Shown here one piece after another: positions 46,873-58,665 of a DNA stretch of 64,000 nucleotides (position 1 is the first letter of the stretch; the number at the start of each line of letters is the position of its first letter). The DNA comes from Leptodontidium sp. MPI-SDFR-AT-0119 (Eukaryota > Ascomycota > Leotiomycetes > Helotiales > Leptodontidiaceae): contig JAHLEZ010000034.1 in NCBI GenBank assembly GCA_020726505.1, forward strand, positions 434,001-498,000, in the 5' to 3' direction. Both the position numbers and the translations under genes were made by a program. Under the pieces are notes generated by a model, which ran no database searches, had not been told where the DNA came from, and saw only the letters and a program-made list of their open reading frames with translations.

Positions 46873-48480
46873 TTGACGAATAGTAGTATTAAAACCCTTA
46901 TTAATAGCGAAGTTAATATCTACTTTGCCACTATTACCCTTATTCTCCTCCCCGACCTCTGCCTTTACACGACGAAGTCGAAACCCCCTCTTCGCCGGAC
47001 CTCTCCCTCTAACTCGCTAAGTCAAGCCGAAAGTCGTCCCTCTTTTAATAAAGCGACCTACTATAGACGACGTTAATATGTCGTTTGCTTCTTCTTCCGT
47101 CCCTCTGCCCGACTCTCCTGATGCCAATACACCTAGTGTCGGCCTTAGCTAGACAACGAGTTAGTATACCCTAAGGAGTAATACAGAGCCTCTAAGGATA
47201 TATATAAGAGAGACACTATAGGAAACCCGACTTCGCATTTTGAAAGAGTAGCTTATAGAGAGTTGTATAGAGAACTAGCGATTAAAGTTGTCCCTTTAAT
47301 AACAGCGACTTCTTGCCGACGAGCCTTTACTACGTAAATCCGCTCTTAGATCTGTGACTTTTTAAAAAGGAGACATACCCCTTTATCCCTTAATTAAGAA
47401 AACTCTTGCCTCTGAGTTAAACAAAGGCAAAAGTAAGGTATAAAGTGCTCTTAATCCTAGTAGACTACTAGATGGCGATAGCGACAATAGTTACCGACTT
47501 CCTTATATTCCACGTCGTCGTTTCCCCTTTTTCTCTAGGATGTCTTAGATGTTCACGGCCTCGCGAATCGAGAAGATCCTTAACTTAAACGACAAGCTTT
47601 TAGACGGTATTAGTTATAGTTCACGCTTATAGGAAGTCTAAATCTAGAACGCCCTGCGCCGGTATAACGAATACTTTGTCGACGACGACTATCGAAAAGA
47701 CTAGTTACTCGTATAAATAAAAGGAATAGCTCGCACGTTCTTAGAACCCTTTTTTTTGTCTTTAACGCTTAACGACGACGGAAACATTATAAATACACTT
47801 GACTTAGTTGACTAAGTAGTTAAATTCTTGACTAACCCTTATAAATAATAAATAGCGCGTAACCTTTACTTCGTGTTAAAGATAAAAGCCGTAAGACAAA
47901 CCTTTTAAGACTTTTACTAATAGTTCAGAATTTTTGCTAGTTAAGGCGGCGTAACTAATAACTTAATACTTAAAATAGACTTATAAGACAAGCTTCTGTC
48001 CCGCCTACGTAAGTAACTATTTTATAAATATTAGAGAGCTAGAACTTTAAAAGAGTATATAAGAGTAGTTTAAGCCGAAGACTAAGGACAGATTATAAAG
48101 AGCACTATTTACGCTAGTTACTCTGGCCCCTTAGCGATAAGTATAAATTCCCACCCCTAGTCTTAAGTTAATATCTCCTTAGGGACTATAGGAAAGTTAC
48201 TTTAAGCTTTTATTACTTTTTTGTCTTAGTGACGAGAGACTAATTAACCCCTAAGTTAATAAATCTCTACACGAGCCGACACACTTTGTGCCTAAACACT
48301 AGCAAATACCCCACGGCATTTCGCCTAACAGCCCCTTAGTCGAGGTTATACCTCTTGTGTTAACGAGATAGAGGTAGGCGCCGACGACGGTAGTCTTATG
48401 TCTAATAGCTAAGTTATAGACGACGATAACTTGTTAATAAAGGAACTTACTTTATAAGTAAAAGACTAAGCCTAGGAAAA
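46873..48480 (+). pseudogene. Gypsy gag
   Basis: Starts with a 67-codon open frame, then is broken. Legible pieces include HFERVAYRELYRELAIKVV and, near 48280, LCLNTSKYPTAFR, where RIP has probably turned a Cys codon of a zinc-knuckle-like site into another residue. Gag would form the particle that packages the RNA. Confidence 0.55.
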
Positions 48481-49699
48481 GGCTCTTTCTTAGGCATAAT
48501 ACGAGATATACGACATCTTAACCTTACGAAGCTTCTTGGCGGACTAGTACTTATTATCCGCATTACTCTTTTTAAGAATAGACTTACGTATAAGTTACTC
48601 GTACTTCTTAATTCCGGAGTTAATAATTATTGTTTTATTAATTACTCTCTTTTAAAGTCTCTTTCTTTCTTTTTAAAACCTTTAATTCACTTACTGCCTT
48701 TACTTATCCCCGTTAAAGGATTTGATAGTCGAACTAGCCAGACTATTAGCTATTATACTACATTAAATTTAATAATTAATAAGCGTCTGCAGTTATTCAC
48801 TCCTTTTTTAATCACTTACTTAGGAAACTACGGAGTAATTATTAGAAGATTATGACTAGAGTATTACAAAGTGCTCTTAGATGCTGTTAAACGACGGCTT
48901 ATCTAGCTATCAGACTACCCCCTAATAGTAAGCTATAGCAAACTAATTAAGGTCTAAGACCTACGTGTACACAAGATTCACTAACGCCACTAGCGCGACG
49001 CCGAGCGTAAAGACGCTAAGTTGCGTGAATTTTAGAGCCACTATAATACTTAATTTGCGGAGTCGACTTTGACAGTTGACTTGCCCTTACCTTCCGCGCC
49101 AGGTATAAATACCTTAGACCTAGCCTCTTTCCTAAGCTAACTACAGTTAATAAAATTTACCGGGAAGTTCACGGGAAGAAGTCAAGCAATTACCCCTTTA
49201 CTAAATCTTAGGCTATACTCTGACTTTATAATAAACTCTAGCCGGCGCGCTAACTCAAATTTTAATATATACGCTAGATGCCCCCTTACTTTCTTAACAA
49301 GCTCAGAACCTATTGTTGCCAGCTCTTTGACTATTACTAAGTCTAGAAAACTAGCGATTATATTAATAGAAAATTAAACCCGGCATCCCGCGTAGTATAG
49401 TTGAATTATGTCGGATGCCGAAGATACTAATTCTACGGATACACAGTTGTCGAGCTTACACTTATAGCTAATCTCTAACCACGGAACTACTATAGGTCGT
49501 AAAAAAAAAGATTAGGGAAATCCGCTGTGGTCGTGCTAAAAGTGTGGAGTCGAGAATTTATACTCCCCCGGAGTTAAGTAAGCTACGCTTATAAAGAGCA
49601 TTTACCCCCTTAGCTACCTGCCTTATAGCGCTCCGCCCACCCCTTCTTTCCTTTTTGTTTTAAGTATAAAACCCCTCTCACGTTCCTTACCTTTTTTAA

Positions 49700-52600
49700 C
49701 GGCATCCCGACACTGATGTACCTTTATAGAGCTTCTAGTAACCTCTAGAAGTGGCCGCGCCGCTGTTTCTATTAAAGAAGTTACGTTAATAATAAATTTT
49801 ATATTAATTTCCGAGAGTCAGAAATGCTTAGACCCGCGCCTTTTAGTTATATAGTATCGCCTCTAGTTAATCCCCGATATTAGTACTATTATTAAACCTA
49901 CTTCTATTGTTAATCCTTTATGTACCGCAGAGCTCTCGTATTAATAAGTGCGATATATAACAAAGCCTAGAGAGCGCGCGCACTCTGTTACTAACGGTCC
50001 TTTACTTTAGCTAAGAAGTATGTCGAATAGCTAGCTTAGTCAATATATATAACCGTCCCCACGACTAGCCAATATATATATCTTAACTAAACTAGTCCGA
50101 ATAGAAGTTGCTGAGCTAGAGAAGAGAACTACTTAGCTTTTATACCCCTGAGACTAGACTGACTCCCCTTAATTCGCTCTTTTTACGTGTAAAACGTATA
50201 TTAAAGACTACGCTAATTCACTTCAGAATATACAAACACAGCTCTCTCTCGCACACGACTCGACTATAAAAGCTCCTCCTTTCTTAACTTCTTCTCTTTA
50301 ACTACGAGATAAGTTACTAATTATAAAGCGACGTGAGAAAGCTCGTCGACGTCTAGTCGTTAAGATCTTCTCGATTAGCGCCGTAACGTTTTATATGTTA
50401 ATTTAACAGAAGTCTAAAGATGAGATATTTATAGTGACTCTTTAAGAGATTAATGCCTTAATTAATTAAAGAAACTAAGAGTAAGAGAAAGCCGCTGTTA
50501 TATTAGCCTTAACTATTGAACTTACTTACGGCCGTTAGTTAGCTATATAGTTTGCACTTTTTATTTAAGAGCTAAACGCTAAACTAATAATTCCCCTAAA
50601 ATACGTTAATTAGACTCACGTATTCTCTAAGGCAGAAAGTAATATTCTTCCCCTTTATTACTCGTACAATTACAAAATTGAGCTAGAAGGAGAAGGTGAG
50701 AAAGCACTTAAGTATTCACTATTATATAAGATATTAACTAAAGAACTTAAGGCTATTAAAGAATATATTACGGATAACTTAAACAAAGGATTTATTAAGT
50801 CGTCTTAAGTATTATTCGCTGCCTCTATTCTCTTTGTCAAGAAGCCGAATAGCTCCTTATAATTATATATTAATTTCTAAGTACTAAATTCCCTTACTTA
50901 GAAGGACTAATACCCCTTACCTTTAATTAATAAGACTTTAGCTCGTATAGTTAATGCTTGTATTTTTATTAAATTAGACATTTGTTAAGCCTTTTACTAA
51001 ATCTAAATAAACCTAGTATTAGAGGAGTACACTACCTTTTACACGAGGTACGGCGTATATAAGTGTAAAGTTCTTCCCTTTAGCCTAACTAATGGCCCTG
51101 CCACTTATTAGCGCTATATAAACGATATTCTCTTCAATTACCTTAATGATTTCTGTATAATATACTTAGACGATATTCTTATATATTTTGAGGACCCTTT
51201 GTAACACTAACTCCACGTTAAAAAAGTACTTTAACACTTATACGACGCTAAGTTATAAGCCGACCTAAAGAAGTGTGAGTTTAAAGTAATATAAACTAAG
51301 TACTTAGGATTTATTATATTAACTTCTGGCTTAGAAGTTAATCTCGAGAAGGTCTCCGTCATTCGTGAATAGACTTACTTTAGCTCTATTAAAGGTATGT
51401 AGTCCTTCCTTAGTTTTTATAACTTTTACCGGAGATTTATCCGTGACTACAGTATTATAACAAAACCTCTTATTTAATTAATTAAGAATAACGTTCCTTT
51501 CCGCTTTATTATAAAATACATAGACGCCTTTAACCTCTTAAAGTATACTCTTACGTCCGCGCCTTTCTTAAGACACTACTGACAAGACTTACCTTGCCTC
51601 TTAGAAATAGATGTTAGTGATAGTGTTATAGCCGGAGTCCTTTCTTAATAACACGGTGACGACTAGTTCCCCGTTACTTTCTTTTTAAAGACTATATTAC
51701 TTATTAAGCTTAATTATATAATATACGACAAAGAGATATTGGCTATTATTAGATTCTTTAAGCACTAGCGTGCTAAGTTAGTAGGAGCCCCCTACTAAGT
51801 CCGTGTCGTAATAGACTACAAGGCCTTAAAATACTTTATAACCTTTAAGTAATTAAATACTAGATAAGCACGATAAGTAAAGCTTCTAGCAGACTATAAT
51901 TTTATAATCACGTATCGCCCGGGAATTTATAACCCCTTAGTAGACGCACTTTCTTATAAGTTAGACGAGTTAAATTAATAGAACTTTGTGAAAAAGACTT
52001 AACGCCTTTAATAACTCTTACGCTAAGACTAAGTTAACTTTAGCTTACTATTTATAGAGTTGCGGCCGCTTAACGACGCTGACGCGCTAGTGGCCGACGT
52101 TAAGCTCGCTGCCTTTATATTAATATTCTCTGTTATATAGCAAATCTTAGAGGCTAATCACACTGCCCCCTCCTTATAAGCTTTATATAAACAAGTTATA
52201 TTAGACTCTCTAAGTAAACTCAGCCTAAAGGGTGACTTCTTGCTTTATAACGGCCGCCTCTTGGTCCCTGATGTCGATTACCTTTAAACCCTCCTTATAC
52301 GAGAGGTCTATAATTGAGTCACTATAGCACACCCTAGTGTTAAGAAGACGATTTAAATGCTCTCTTCTTAGTATTAGTAGTATAAAATCACGTTTATAGT
52401 TTAGTAGTACTGCCGTAACTATTATATATGCCGACAAATTTAAGTCCCCCGGGATAAAAAGCCCGGATTCCTTTATCTTTTCCCTGTTCTGTTTAGACTA
52501 TAAGAATATATTACCGTGGACTACTGCTCTTTTACTAAAGACAAGTATGGATTCAATAACGTCCTCGTCTTTATTAATAGATTTAGTAAATAAGTTATTA

Positions 52601-53670
52601 GTATCCCTTATTAAAAGACAATAGATACTCGGAAGCTAGTTATTATATATATATATTATGTGTATTATTACTTTGGCGCTCCCTTAACTATTACTTTTAA
52701 CAAAGGCCCCTAGTTTGTCTTTAAGTTTTGGATAGCCCTTAGCAAGATCCTCGGAACTAAGAGATAGCTGTTTATTATTAACTACTTATAGATAGACGGC
52801 TAGACTAAAGTGTATAATTAATACCTATAAAAACGACTCCGACCTTTCGTTACGTACTATTAAGACGACTAGTTAGAGTACTTCCTTATTATAGACTACG
52901 CCTAGATGTCCTTCCTACACGATTCCTTAGGGGGACTCTCTTTATTTAAGGTAGTCTATAAATACGCACCACGCACGGATTAGGACTAGAAAATTAACTT
53001 ATTAGACTTAGTTACCCCCGTTAATAAGTTAAACACTTAATAAGCCATTGACTATATTTAACGCTATAAGAAAGTATAAGATATAGCTCGGTCGAACCTT
53101 ACTATGGCCTAAGCCAAGATAGCTAGGTCTTATAACGCCTCTCGCCGCGATATCGACTTTAATAAAGACAGCCTAGTCTGGCTTGACATACGCTACTTCA
53201 AGACACTCTATCTATTTAAGAAGTTAAATATATTAACTAATAGACTATTTAGAGTACTCGAGAAGGTAGGACACTTATACCGCCTAGAGTTACTAGCGAG
53301 TATAAAGGTCTATAACGTCTTTCCGGCCAGCAAGCTTCGCCGGGACCTTAACAATCCCTTACTAAGCTAAGTACAAGATGCCCCCCCGCCGATTAATATC
53401 ACAAGCGACGACGAGTAGGAACTAGAAGAAGTACTTACTTGTTATAAGAAGGGCAAGACTTTATTTTACTATGTCACTTGGCTTAATTAAGACGTTAACT
53501 TAGACTAGTACGACGCCTCTAACTTCAAGTACGCTCCGTATAAAGTTAGGGATTTCCACCTTAGTCACCCCGAGTAAGTAAGACCCCCTATTAAGCTACT
53601 TAAATAGATTAAAGTATAAGAAGATAGTGTTAACGACTATAACGACCTCGATGGCGACAAGGAGATAGAC
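49700..53670 (+). pseudogene. Gypsy pol: RT, RNase H, integrase, chromodomain
   Basis: RT: EYITDNLNKGFIKSS (50760), LFVKKPNSSL (50840), KDQYPLPLI (50900), LPFSLTNGPATY (51070) and the active-site YLDDILIYFED (51160). RNase H: an LEIDVSDSVIAGV-like block at 51605. Integrase zinc site near 52320-52440 (HPSVKKTI, then NYYICRQ) and core with VDYCSFTKDKYGFNNVLVFINRFSK (52515). C-terminal chromodomain near 53450: YYVTWLN, then YDASNFKYAPYKVRDFH. Stops are nearly all TAA/TAG. It would have copied and integrated the element, the chromodomain steering it to heterochromatin. Confidence 0.8.
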
Positions 53671-53698
53671 TAACGCTCGAGGACGAGCTTTTTCCGGA

Positions 53699-53715
53699 GG
53701 GGGGGGGGGGGGGGG
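53699..53715 (+). repeat. 17-G polypurine tract
   Basis: Follows CCGGA and ends 3 bases before the 3' LTR: the primer site for plus-strand synthesis, expanded into a pure G run. Confidence 0.85.
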
Positions 53716-53718
53716 TAA

Positions 53719-53967
53719 TGTGACGACTGACGCTGCCTAAAGCCTTATTTCCACCGGCTCCACTTAGTATTGCCCGATTAGGACGTACCGAGATTACCAT
53801 AGTACTAGGCATACCGACCTCTTGTATATAGACTTCTTCTTTCCTTACCTTTTTTCCTCTGTAGTTGTAGATTCTAAGTTGATGCTTAGTATCGTCATAT
53901 GTCTCTTGTGTTAATATGTGAGGCGTTAGTTACACGTGATTGCCGTCTTTCTAGGGCAAGCGTCATA
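53719..53967 (+). repeat. 3' LTR of the gypsy element
   Basis: 249 bp, starts TGTGACGACTGACGCTGCC, ends AAGCGTCATA, then the target duplicate AAGGA. Confidence 0.93.
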
Positions 53968-55574
53968 AAGGAGCTCGCGGAAGAAGTTAATACGAAAAAC
54001 AATATAAACTATTAGCTCTTTATATATACTTACAAAGAATAACTCAAGAACTAGGTAATTAATAATTAAGCAATAATTCTAAGAAACGCTAAGAGAGCTC
54101 CTAGATCCTCGAGTACTATAGTAGGTAGTGTAATTATTATTAGTTTAGACTCCGAGAGCGGAGGTAATTAAACTTTTACGCCTCTAACCCCTAGCGTAAG
54201 GAGTAACTCTAAAATGTTTAAACCGCTCCTAACGTTATTAACAAGGCTTAACCCTATAACCCCTAAGTTACTCTAAGAGCAGGCAGAGGCTAAGACTAAA
54301 GAGCACGCCTTATAAAGTGTAATTTAATAGTCTTAAGCGTCTAACTACCTTAAACTCTATAATTAAATCGAGAGGAGTATAGCTAAGTAATTCTTTAATA
54401 TTATAGTAGCTCGAGTAGTGTAAGAAAAGGGTATAAATATCTAAGCGATCTTTTACTCTTTTAAAAAGGTATTGTATTAAACGGAAATATTAATTTAAAC
54501 CTAAACATAAAACGACTACCGGGAATTCTTAAAGACTAAGGGGAAGAGTAACCTTCACGTATAAATTATGTCTTACTAAGAGTTGATTCGGAAAGCTTAG
54601 TTATATAAGGTATTAGACGTAAAAGAAACAATTAACATAGTTAATTTCTTAATTATAGCAAGGAACTTTAATCGCTTATAAGTAAAGCGCTAAAGTAAGA
54701 AAATTCAGGAGTATAAGATCCTCGGTCTTCCTCCTCCTTATACTATTAATTAGCTATCTCGTTTCTTTTATACTAATAAATTAAGTCCCTAGCACTAAGC
54801 TCTTTTATTAAGCTATAAAACCTGAGGCTATAGACACTTCGCTACTCTTAGCGAACGATTATCTAACGATAAAGCGACTTTAAAAGCTGACAAGAACGCT
54901 CGCAAACCTTTAAGAGGAAAATTCTATAAGAAGTTATGCCCTTATTAGAATAATTGGACCCATAAGTAAAGCCCTTTAAATTGCACTCGATTTTAACTTG
55001 CTATATATAAGAAGGTCTATACAAAAGACCTCGATAAAAATATTAAACTAAATCCTCCAATAAACGACGCCACAGCAAAGTAAATCCGACAGCGCTTTAC
55101 TAGTAGCAAATAAAAGGGGCTACGAGACTAGATTAAATTAGACAAGCTAATGCTTTAAGCTATTAAGGACGTTATTAAAAGCGCCGGTAATAAAGGCAAA
55201 AGTAAGTCTACGTTCCTTAGAAACATTTTAAATAAAAGGGCAAAAAGCGACAAGTAAACATAAGTAGTAATCCTTCCAAGCCTCGCAAAAGATTATTAAT
55301 TTAGTGTTTATTTTATATAAGACTTAGCTCACCCTTTGTCGTCGAGTACTTTTCTTAATAGTTATAATGTAACTAATCTTATTAACAATCGTTCGCTCTT
55401 AAGGCCAAGATTATTTATTAAGTTTAAACCGGAAGACATTATAAAGTGTAAAAGCTCTTAGCTTATAATTATAAGACGCGGAATTCGCGTAATAAAGGGG
55501 TCTCTTAAGAACTTAAATAGTGAGTTATTTAACCTAACCCTTTACGACGTTATTGTTATAAAAGGATTTTATAT

Positions 55575-56092
55575 CAGTGTGACAAATTTCTACTCTACTA
55601 CTCGAGTAGCTACTTCAGTAGTAGAGTAGAGTAGAGTAGAATTAGAGTAGTCACTTTGTCGACTACTCTAGAGTAGAATTAGAGTAGTTATTTTCGACTA
55701 CTCTAGAGTAGTAGATTAGCAGAATTATTTTAAAAAGACGTTTAAATTTTAATATAAATATATAATTATTATTATAAACTAAGCTACAAGTAATAATAAT
55801 TAATAAAATAGTTTACTTATAAATCGCTTAATTATAAAGCTATTAAATATTTGTACTTAAGTAAGCGTAAATACTAAAAGGTTTAAACGAGATAAGCTGC
55901 GATTAAGCTACTTTAGGTAAAGCTCCCGCGTATTAGTCTCATTTAGGTTAGCTTTTAGTCCCATAACTACTACTCGAGTACTACTCTAGAGTAGTGGAGT
56001 AGAGTAGAGTAGAGTTAGAGTAGTATAATATTTATACTAGAGTAGAGTAGAGTAGCGCTCACTACTCTACTCTACTCTACTTATTTGTTACA
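55575..56092. mobile_element. hAT-type MITE (518 bp) with 8 bp duplication
   Basis: Ends CAGTGTGACAAAT on the left and, reversed, CAGTGTAACAAAT on the right. Flanking 8-mers are identical, TTTTATAT (55567-55574, 56093-56100). Just inside both ends lie GAGTA pentanucleotide arrays. It sits inside the copia pol region. Confidence 0.88.
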
Positions 56093-56559
56093 CTGTTTTA
56101 TATTAATATTATTTCCAAAGCTCGTCTTTACAATAACGGGCTTTAATACTATAAAATAGACTATAATCTATATTAAAAGGAGGAAAACGATCCTATAAGG
56201 GACTACTTAATTATGCGACAGTTAGTTTATAAGTAAAACCTTATATTCTTTAAATTTAATAAGCTTTCTAATAATTCGTTAAACTTCCGTGAGATCCCTT
56301 TTAGTACTATAAGTACTATAATGTTTCTAACGCTTAAACGAAGCATTAGTAAATCCTATAAGCTATTACAAGAGTATAAAAGACTAAGAACAAATATAGA
56401 AATATATTAGTATTTACGCTTTAGACACTTAAGGCCAGACGTCTTAAGAAAGCTAATAACCTTAGCCAAGAATGTTAGGATTACTAAGGCAGTAGGGAGA
56501 ATTAAGTGTGAGCATTGCGCTCTTACCTACGTATCTCAAGTGATCTCCAAACGCCTAAT

Positions 56560-56818
56560 TGTGAGAATAGGTGAGCCAATCAGAAGAGAGGAAGCGCAGT
56601 AGTCGAACACGTGATTAAAGAAAAAGTAAATTGCTTGCTTACTTGAGAGAAGAGCCATAAGGGCTCTTCGGTAGTTATATACATAATATTAGTTCCTCTA
56701 GAAGCTTCGACTACGTAATCGAATACAAGAGTAATTTCCGAGCCACGTAAGCAGTGGAGATTACTTTGGCTGTTCTCTAGCGTAGAATCGGCACGAGTTA
56801 CCGAAGTCAAATCTAACA
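56560..56818 (-). repeat. LTR of family L2 (minus copy)
   Basis: On the minus strand TGTTAGATTTGACTTCGG...ATTCTCACA, similar end to end to 58374-58665 (plus), which has about 30 bp more. The flanks CTAAT and GAGAC do not match, so it probably belongs to a broken element. Confidence 0.78.
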
Positions 56819-56822
56819 GAGA

Positions 56823-57240
56823 CTATTTACTTTGACCTTATTAATATTAAAAAACACAATATAGTGTTAGGGACCTAGTAGTTAAGTAACTATAACCTTA
56901 GTATAAATTAAGTAACTAAAAAGGTTAGGTTTAACGACTATTAATAGCGACACAATTAACTATTTAGTATTAGAGAGGCTAGCGCCGCCTTCTTAACAAT
57001 AACGCCGAAGGACTCTAGTTAAATAAGTCGGACTCTTAGTTAAAAGGAATTTATAGGTTATCTTAGCTAAACGGATAATATATAAGATTAGCTGCCCGTA
57101 TTATATAAAAAGTTCGCAAGGATGTTCGAGGATTCGTAGGACATAAAGGCTCTGCCAGAGTATTAGCCCTAAAACCACGAAATTAACTTTAAGGAAGGGT
57201 TTATACTTATTGCTATAAAATAGAGAATGATGGTGTGAAT
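56823..57240 (+). pseudogene. Gypsy fragment: protease end to RT start
   Basis: Plus translation reads YFDLINIKKHNIVLGT then LSNYNLSIN, the ILG-x-PWL-x-x-NP-like end of retropepsin. Farther on comes LPVLYKKFARMFEDS then ALPEYQP-stop-NHEINFKEG, the linker ahead of gypsy RT (LPxHRPxDHxIxL). It stops before the RT core. A different retroelement from the copia just to its left. Confidence 0.6.
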
Positions 57241-57304
57241 GATGATTCTATTGAGGGGGCATTTCTAGGTCTATATAACTACTTTGAGTACCAAGTACTA
57301 AGCT

Positions 57305-57420
57305 CTCGCATCGGTTATTAACTTTGTATCAAGTTACTAGCTTTGTATCAGAGGCTCGCATCGGTTATTAGCTTTGTATCAAGTTACTAGCTTTGTATCA
57401 GAGGCTCGCATCGGTTATTA
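57305..57420 (+). repeat. 50 bp tandem repeat, 2.3 units
   Basis: CTCGCATCGGTTATTARCTT... repeated at 57305, 57355 and partially at 57405; the first two units differ by one A/G. Each unit contains two near-copies of CTTTGTATCA. Confidence 0.9.
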
Positions 57421-57697
57421 GGCTCGCATATGGCTAGTATTCTTATAATTGCGGAGAAACTTCGCTAGTACAACTACGTAACCATAAGAACGCTTAAGGA
57501 ATATCGAGAGTTAAGAGTAAAAAAAGAATAGATTCGGAAGTCTAAATTACCGTGCGTTATTAATATAATAGTTTAACTATTACTTATAACGTCTTAATTC
57601 TAATTAAGAACCGAACCTCTTACGACTTTACTTCTTAGCTAATACTAACCGACGGAGCTTGTACGCCGCCTACCAGTCAGACCCTAGCAACGTTACA

Positions 57698-58180
57698 TGG
57701 TTATATATATATTAGCTAAAGAAGACTCTAAACCTTTAACGGAGGCGACATATATATATCTATTACGTCGCATAATACTAGGGGTTCTTATTATTACTAG
57801 TTCTCGCTTAGTTTCGCTACTGTGTATCACTATATTCGGACCCCTTTCAGGACACTTTCAGGCCGGGCGTAAACGTTGTTAAATACTCTATTATTTTCCT
57901 TATTTTGTTATTATTGTCTCTTATATTAATAGTTACTTATTATGCGCTATATTAAAAATAGTCTTTCTAAAAGAAGTTTTGCCTGTGTTAGTCCACAAGT
58001 CCTTATATAAGTATACTTTAGGCTAGAAAAGGGGGGTGCGAGTCAAAGTCAGGGGTTAGAGCTTAGCCGGAATAGTTTCGGAGCACATTCGGCGGGGTTC
58101 GTAATATATAGTCTAGCTCTCCTCGCACTCTCTTAGAAAATACACAGATTTTTGAACTATACTTTATTACTCTGTCACTA
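57698..58180 (+). repeat. Copia LTR (same family as 6231-6714)
   Basis: Matches the left copia LTR in reverse over its full length; starts TGGTTATATATA and ends CTCTGTCACTA. Flanks TTACA and TACTA do not form a clean duplication. A 61-codon open frame inside it is not a gene. Confidence 0.78.
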
Positions 58181-58373
58181 TACTAATATATCGATATATT
58201 ACGTGGTACATGAACTGGTACTGCACCGACATATTCTCATTAAATTTACATAAAAGTGATTTAGCATTATTTCTTATATTCTTAAGTCTTTAGTTAGTAG
58301 TCTAACGTTTAATAATTAAAACTAAAATAACTTACTTTTCTTTTTCTTTTATTTAAAAAACTTTATTACTACT

Positions 58374-58665
58374 TGTTAGATTTGACTTCGGTAACTCGTG
58401 CCGATTCTACGCTAGAGAACAGCCGAAGTAATCTCCACTGCTTACGCGGCCCGGAAATTACTCTCGTATTCGATTACGTAGTCCGTAAGAGCCACGTAAT
58501 CGATTACGTAGTCGTCGAAGCTTCTAGAGAAGCTAATATTATGTATATAACTACCGAAGAGCCCTTATGGCTCTTCTCTTAAGCAAGCAAGCAATTTACT
58601 TTTTCTTTAATCACGTGTTCGACCACTGCGCTTCCTCTCTTCTGATTGGCTCACCTATTCTCACA
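58374..58665 (+). repeat. Solo LTR of family L2
   Basis: TGTTAGATTTGACTTCGG...CTATTCTCACA with flanks CTACT and TTACT, identical except for one C/T. The 69-codon frame in it mirrors one in the minus copy at 56580-56810; this is shared LTR sequence, not coding. Confidence 0.82.

Larger units (their letters stand above)
46500..53967 (+). mobile_element. Complete Ty3/gypsy retrotransposon (7468 bp), RIP-degraded
   Basis: LTRs at 46500-46748 and 53719-53967, TG...TA/CA ends, 5 bp duplication AAGGA (46495-46499 and 53968-53972). A 17-G polypurine tract just precedes the 3' LTR. Internal order is gag, then RT, RNase H, integrase, chromodomain: a chromovirus-type gypsy. Element orientation is opposite to the left-end copy at 1-4114. 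Confidence 0.92.
46298..56559 (+). pseudogene. Ty1/copia gag-pol, split by a gypsy element and a hAT MITE
   Basis: The gag frame begins ATG 46298 (MSFTGINEPTRLLLSKIL) and runs into the gypsy insertion at 46500. Skipping 46500-53972 it continues in frame: SSATLL-x-SLR then KELAEEVNTKNNINY. Further on, a basic knuckle-like region (near 54800-54960), a protease-like region (near 55300), the hAT MITE at 55575-56092, and then RHLRPDVLRKLITLAKN followed by IKCEHCALT, the His-Cys module of copia integrases. Sequence is cut at 56560 by another LTR. Dead by insertion and RIP. Confidence 0.72.

Noticed and set aside
57305..57420. Possible CRISPR-like array
   Set aside because: The 50 bp units are directly adjacent with no spacers, and the host is a fungus.
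56580..58582. Similar ORFs on opposite strands (56580-56810 minus, 58373-58582 plus) as a duplicated gene
   Set aside because: Both lie inside copies of the same LTR with TG...CA ends, so the similarity is the LTR itself.
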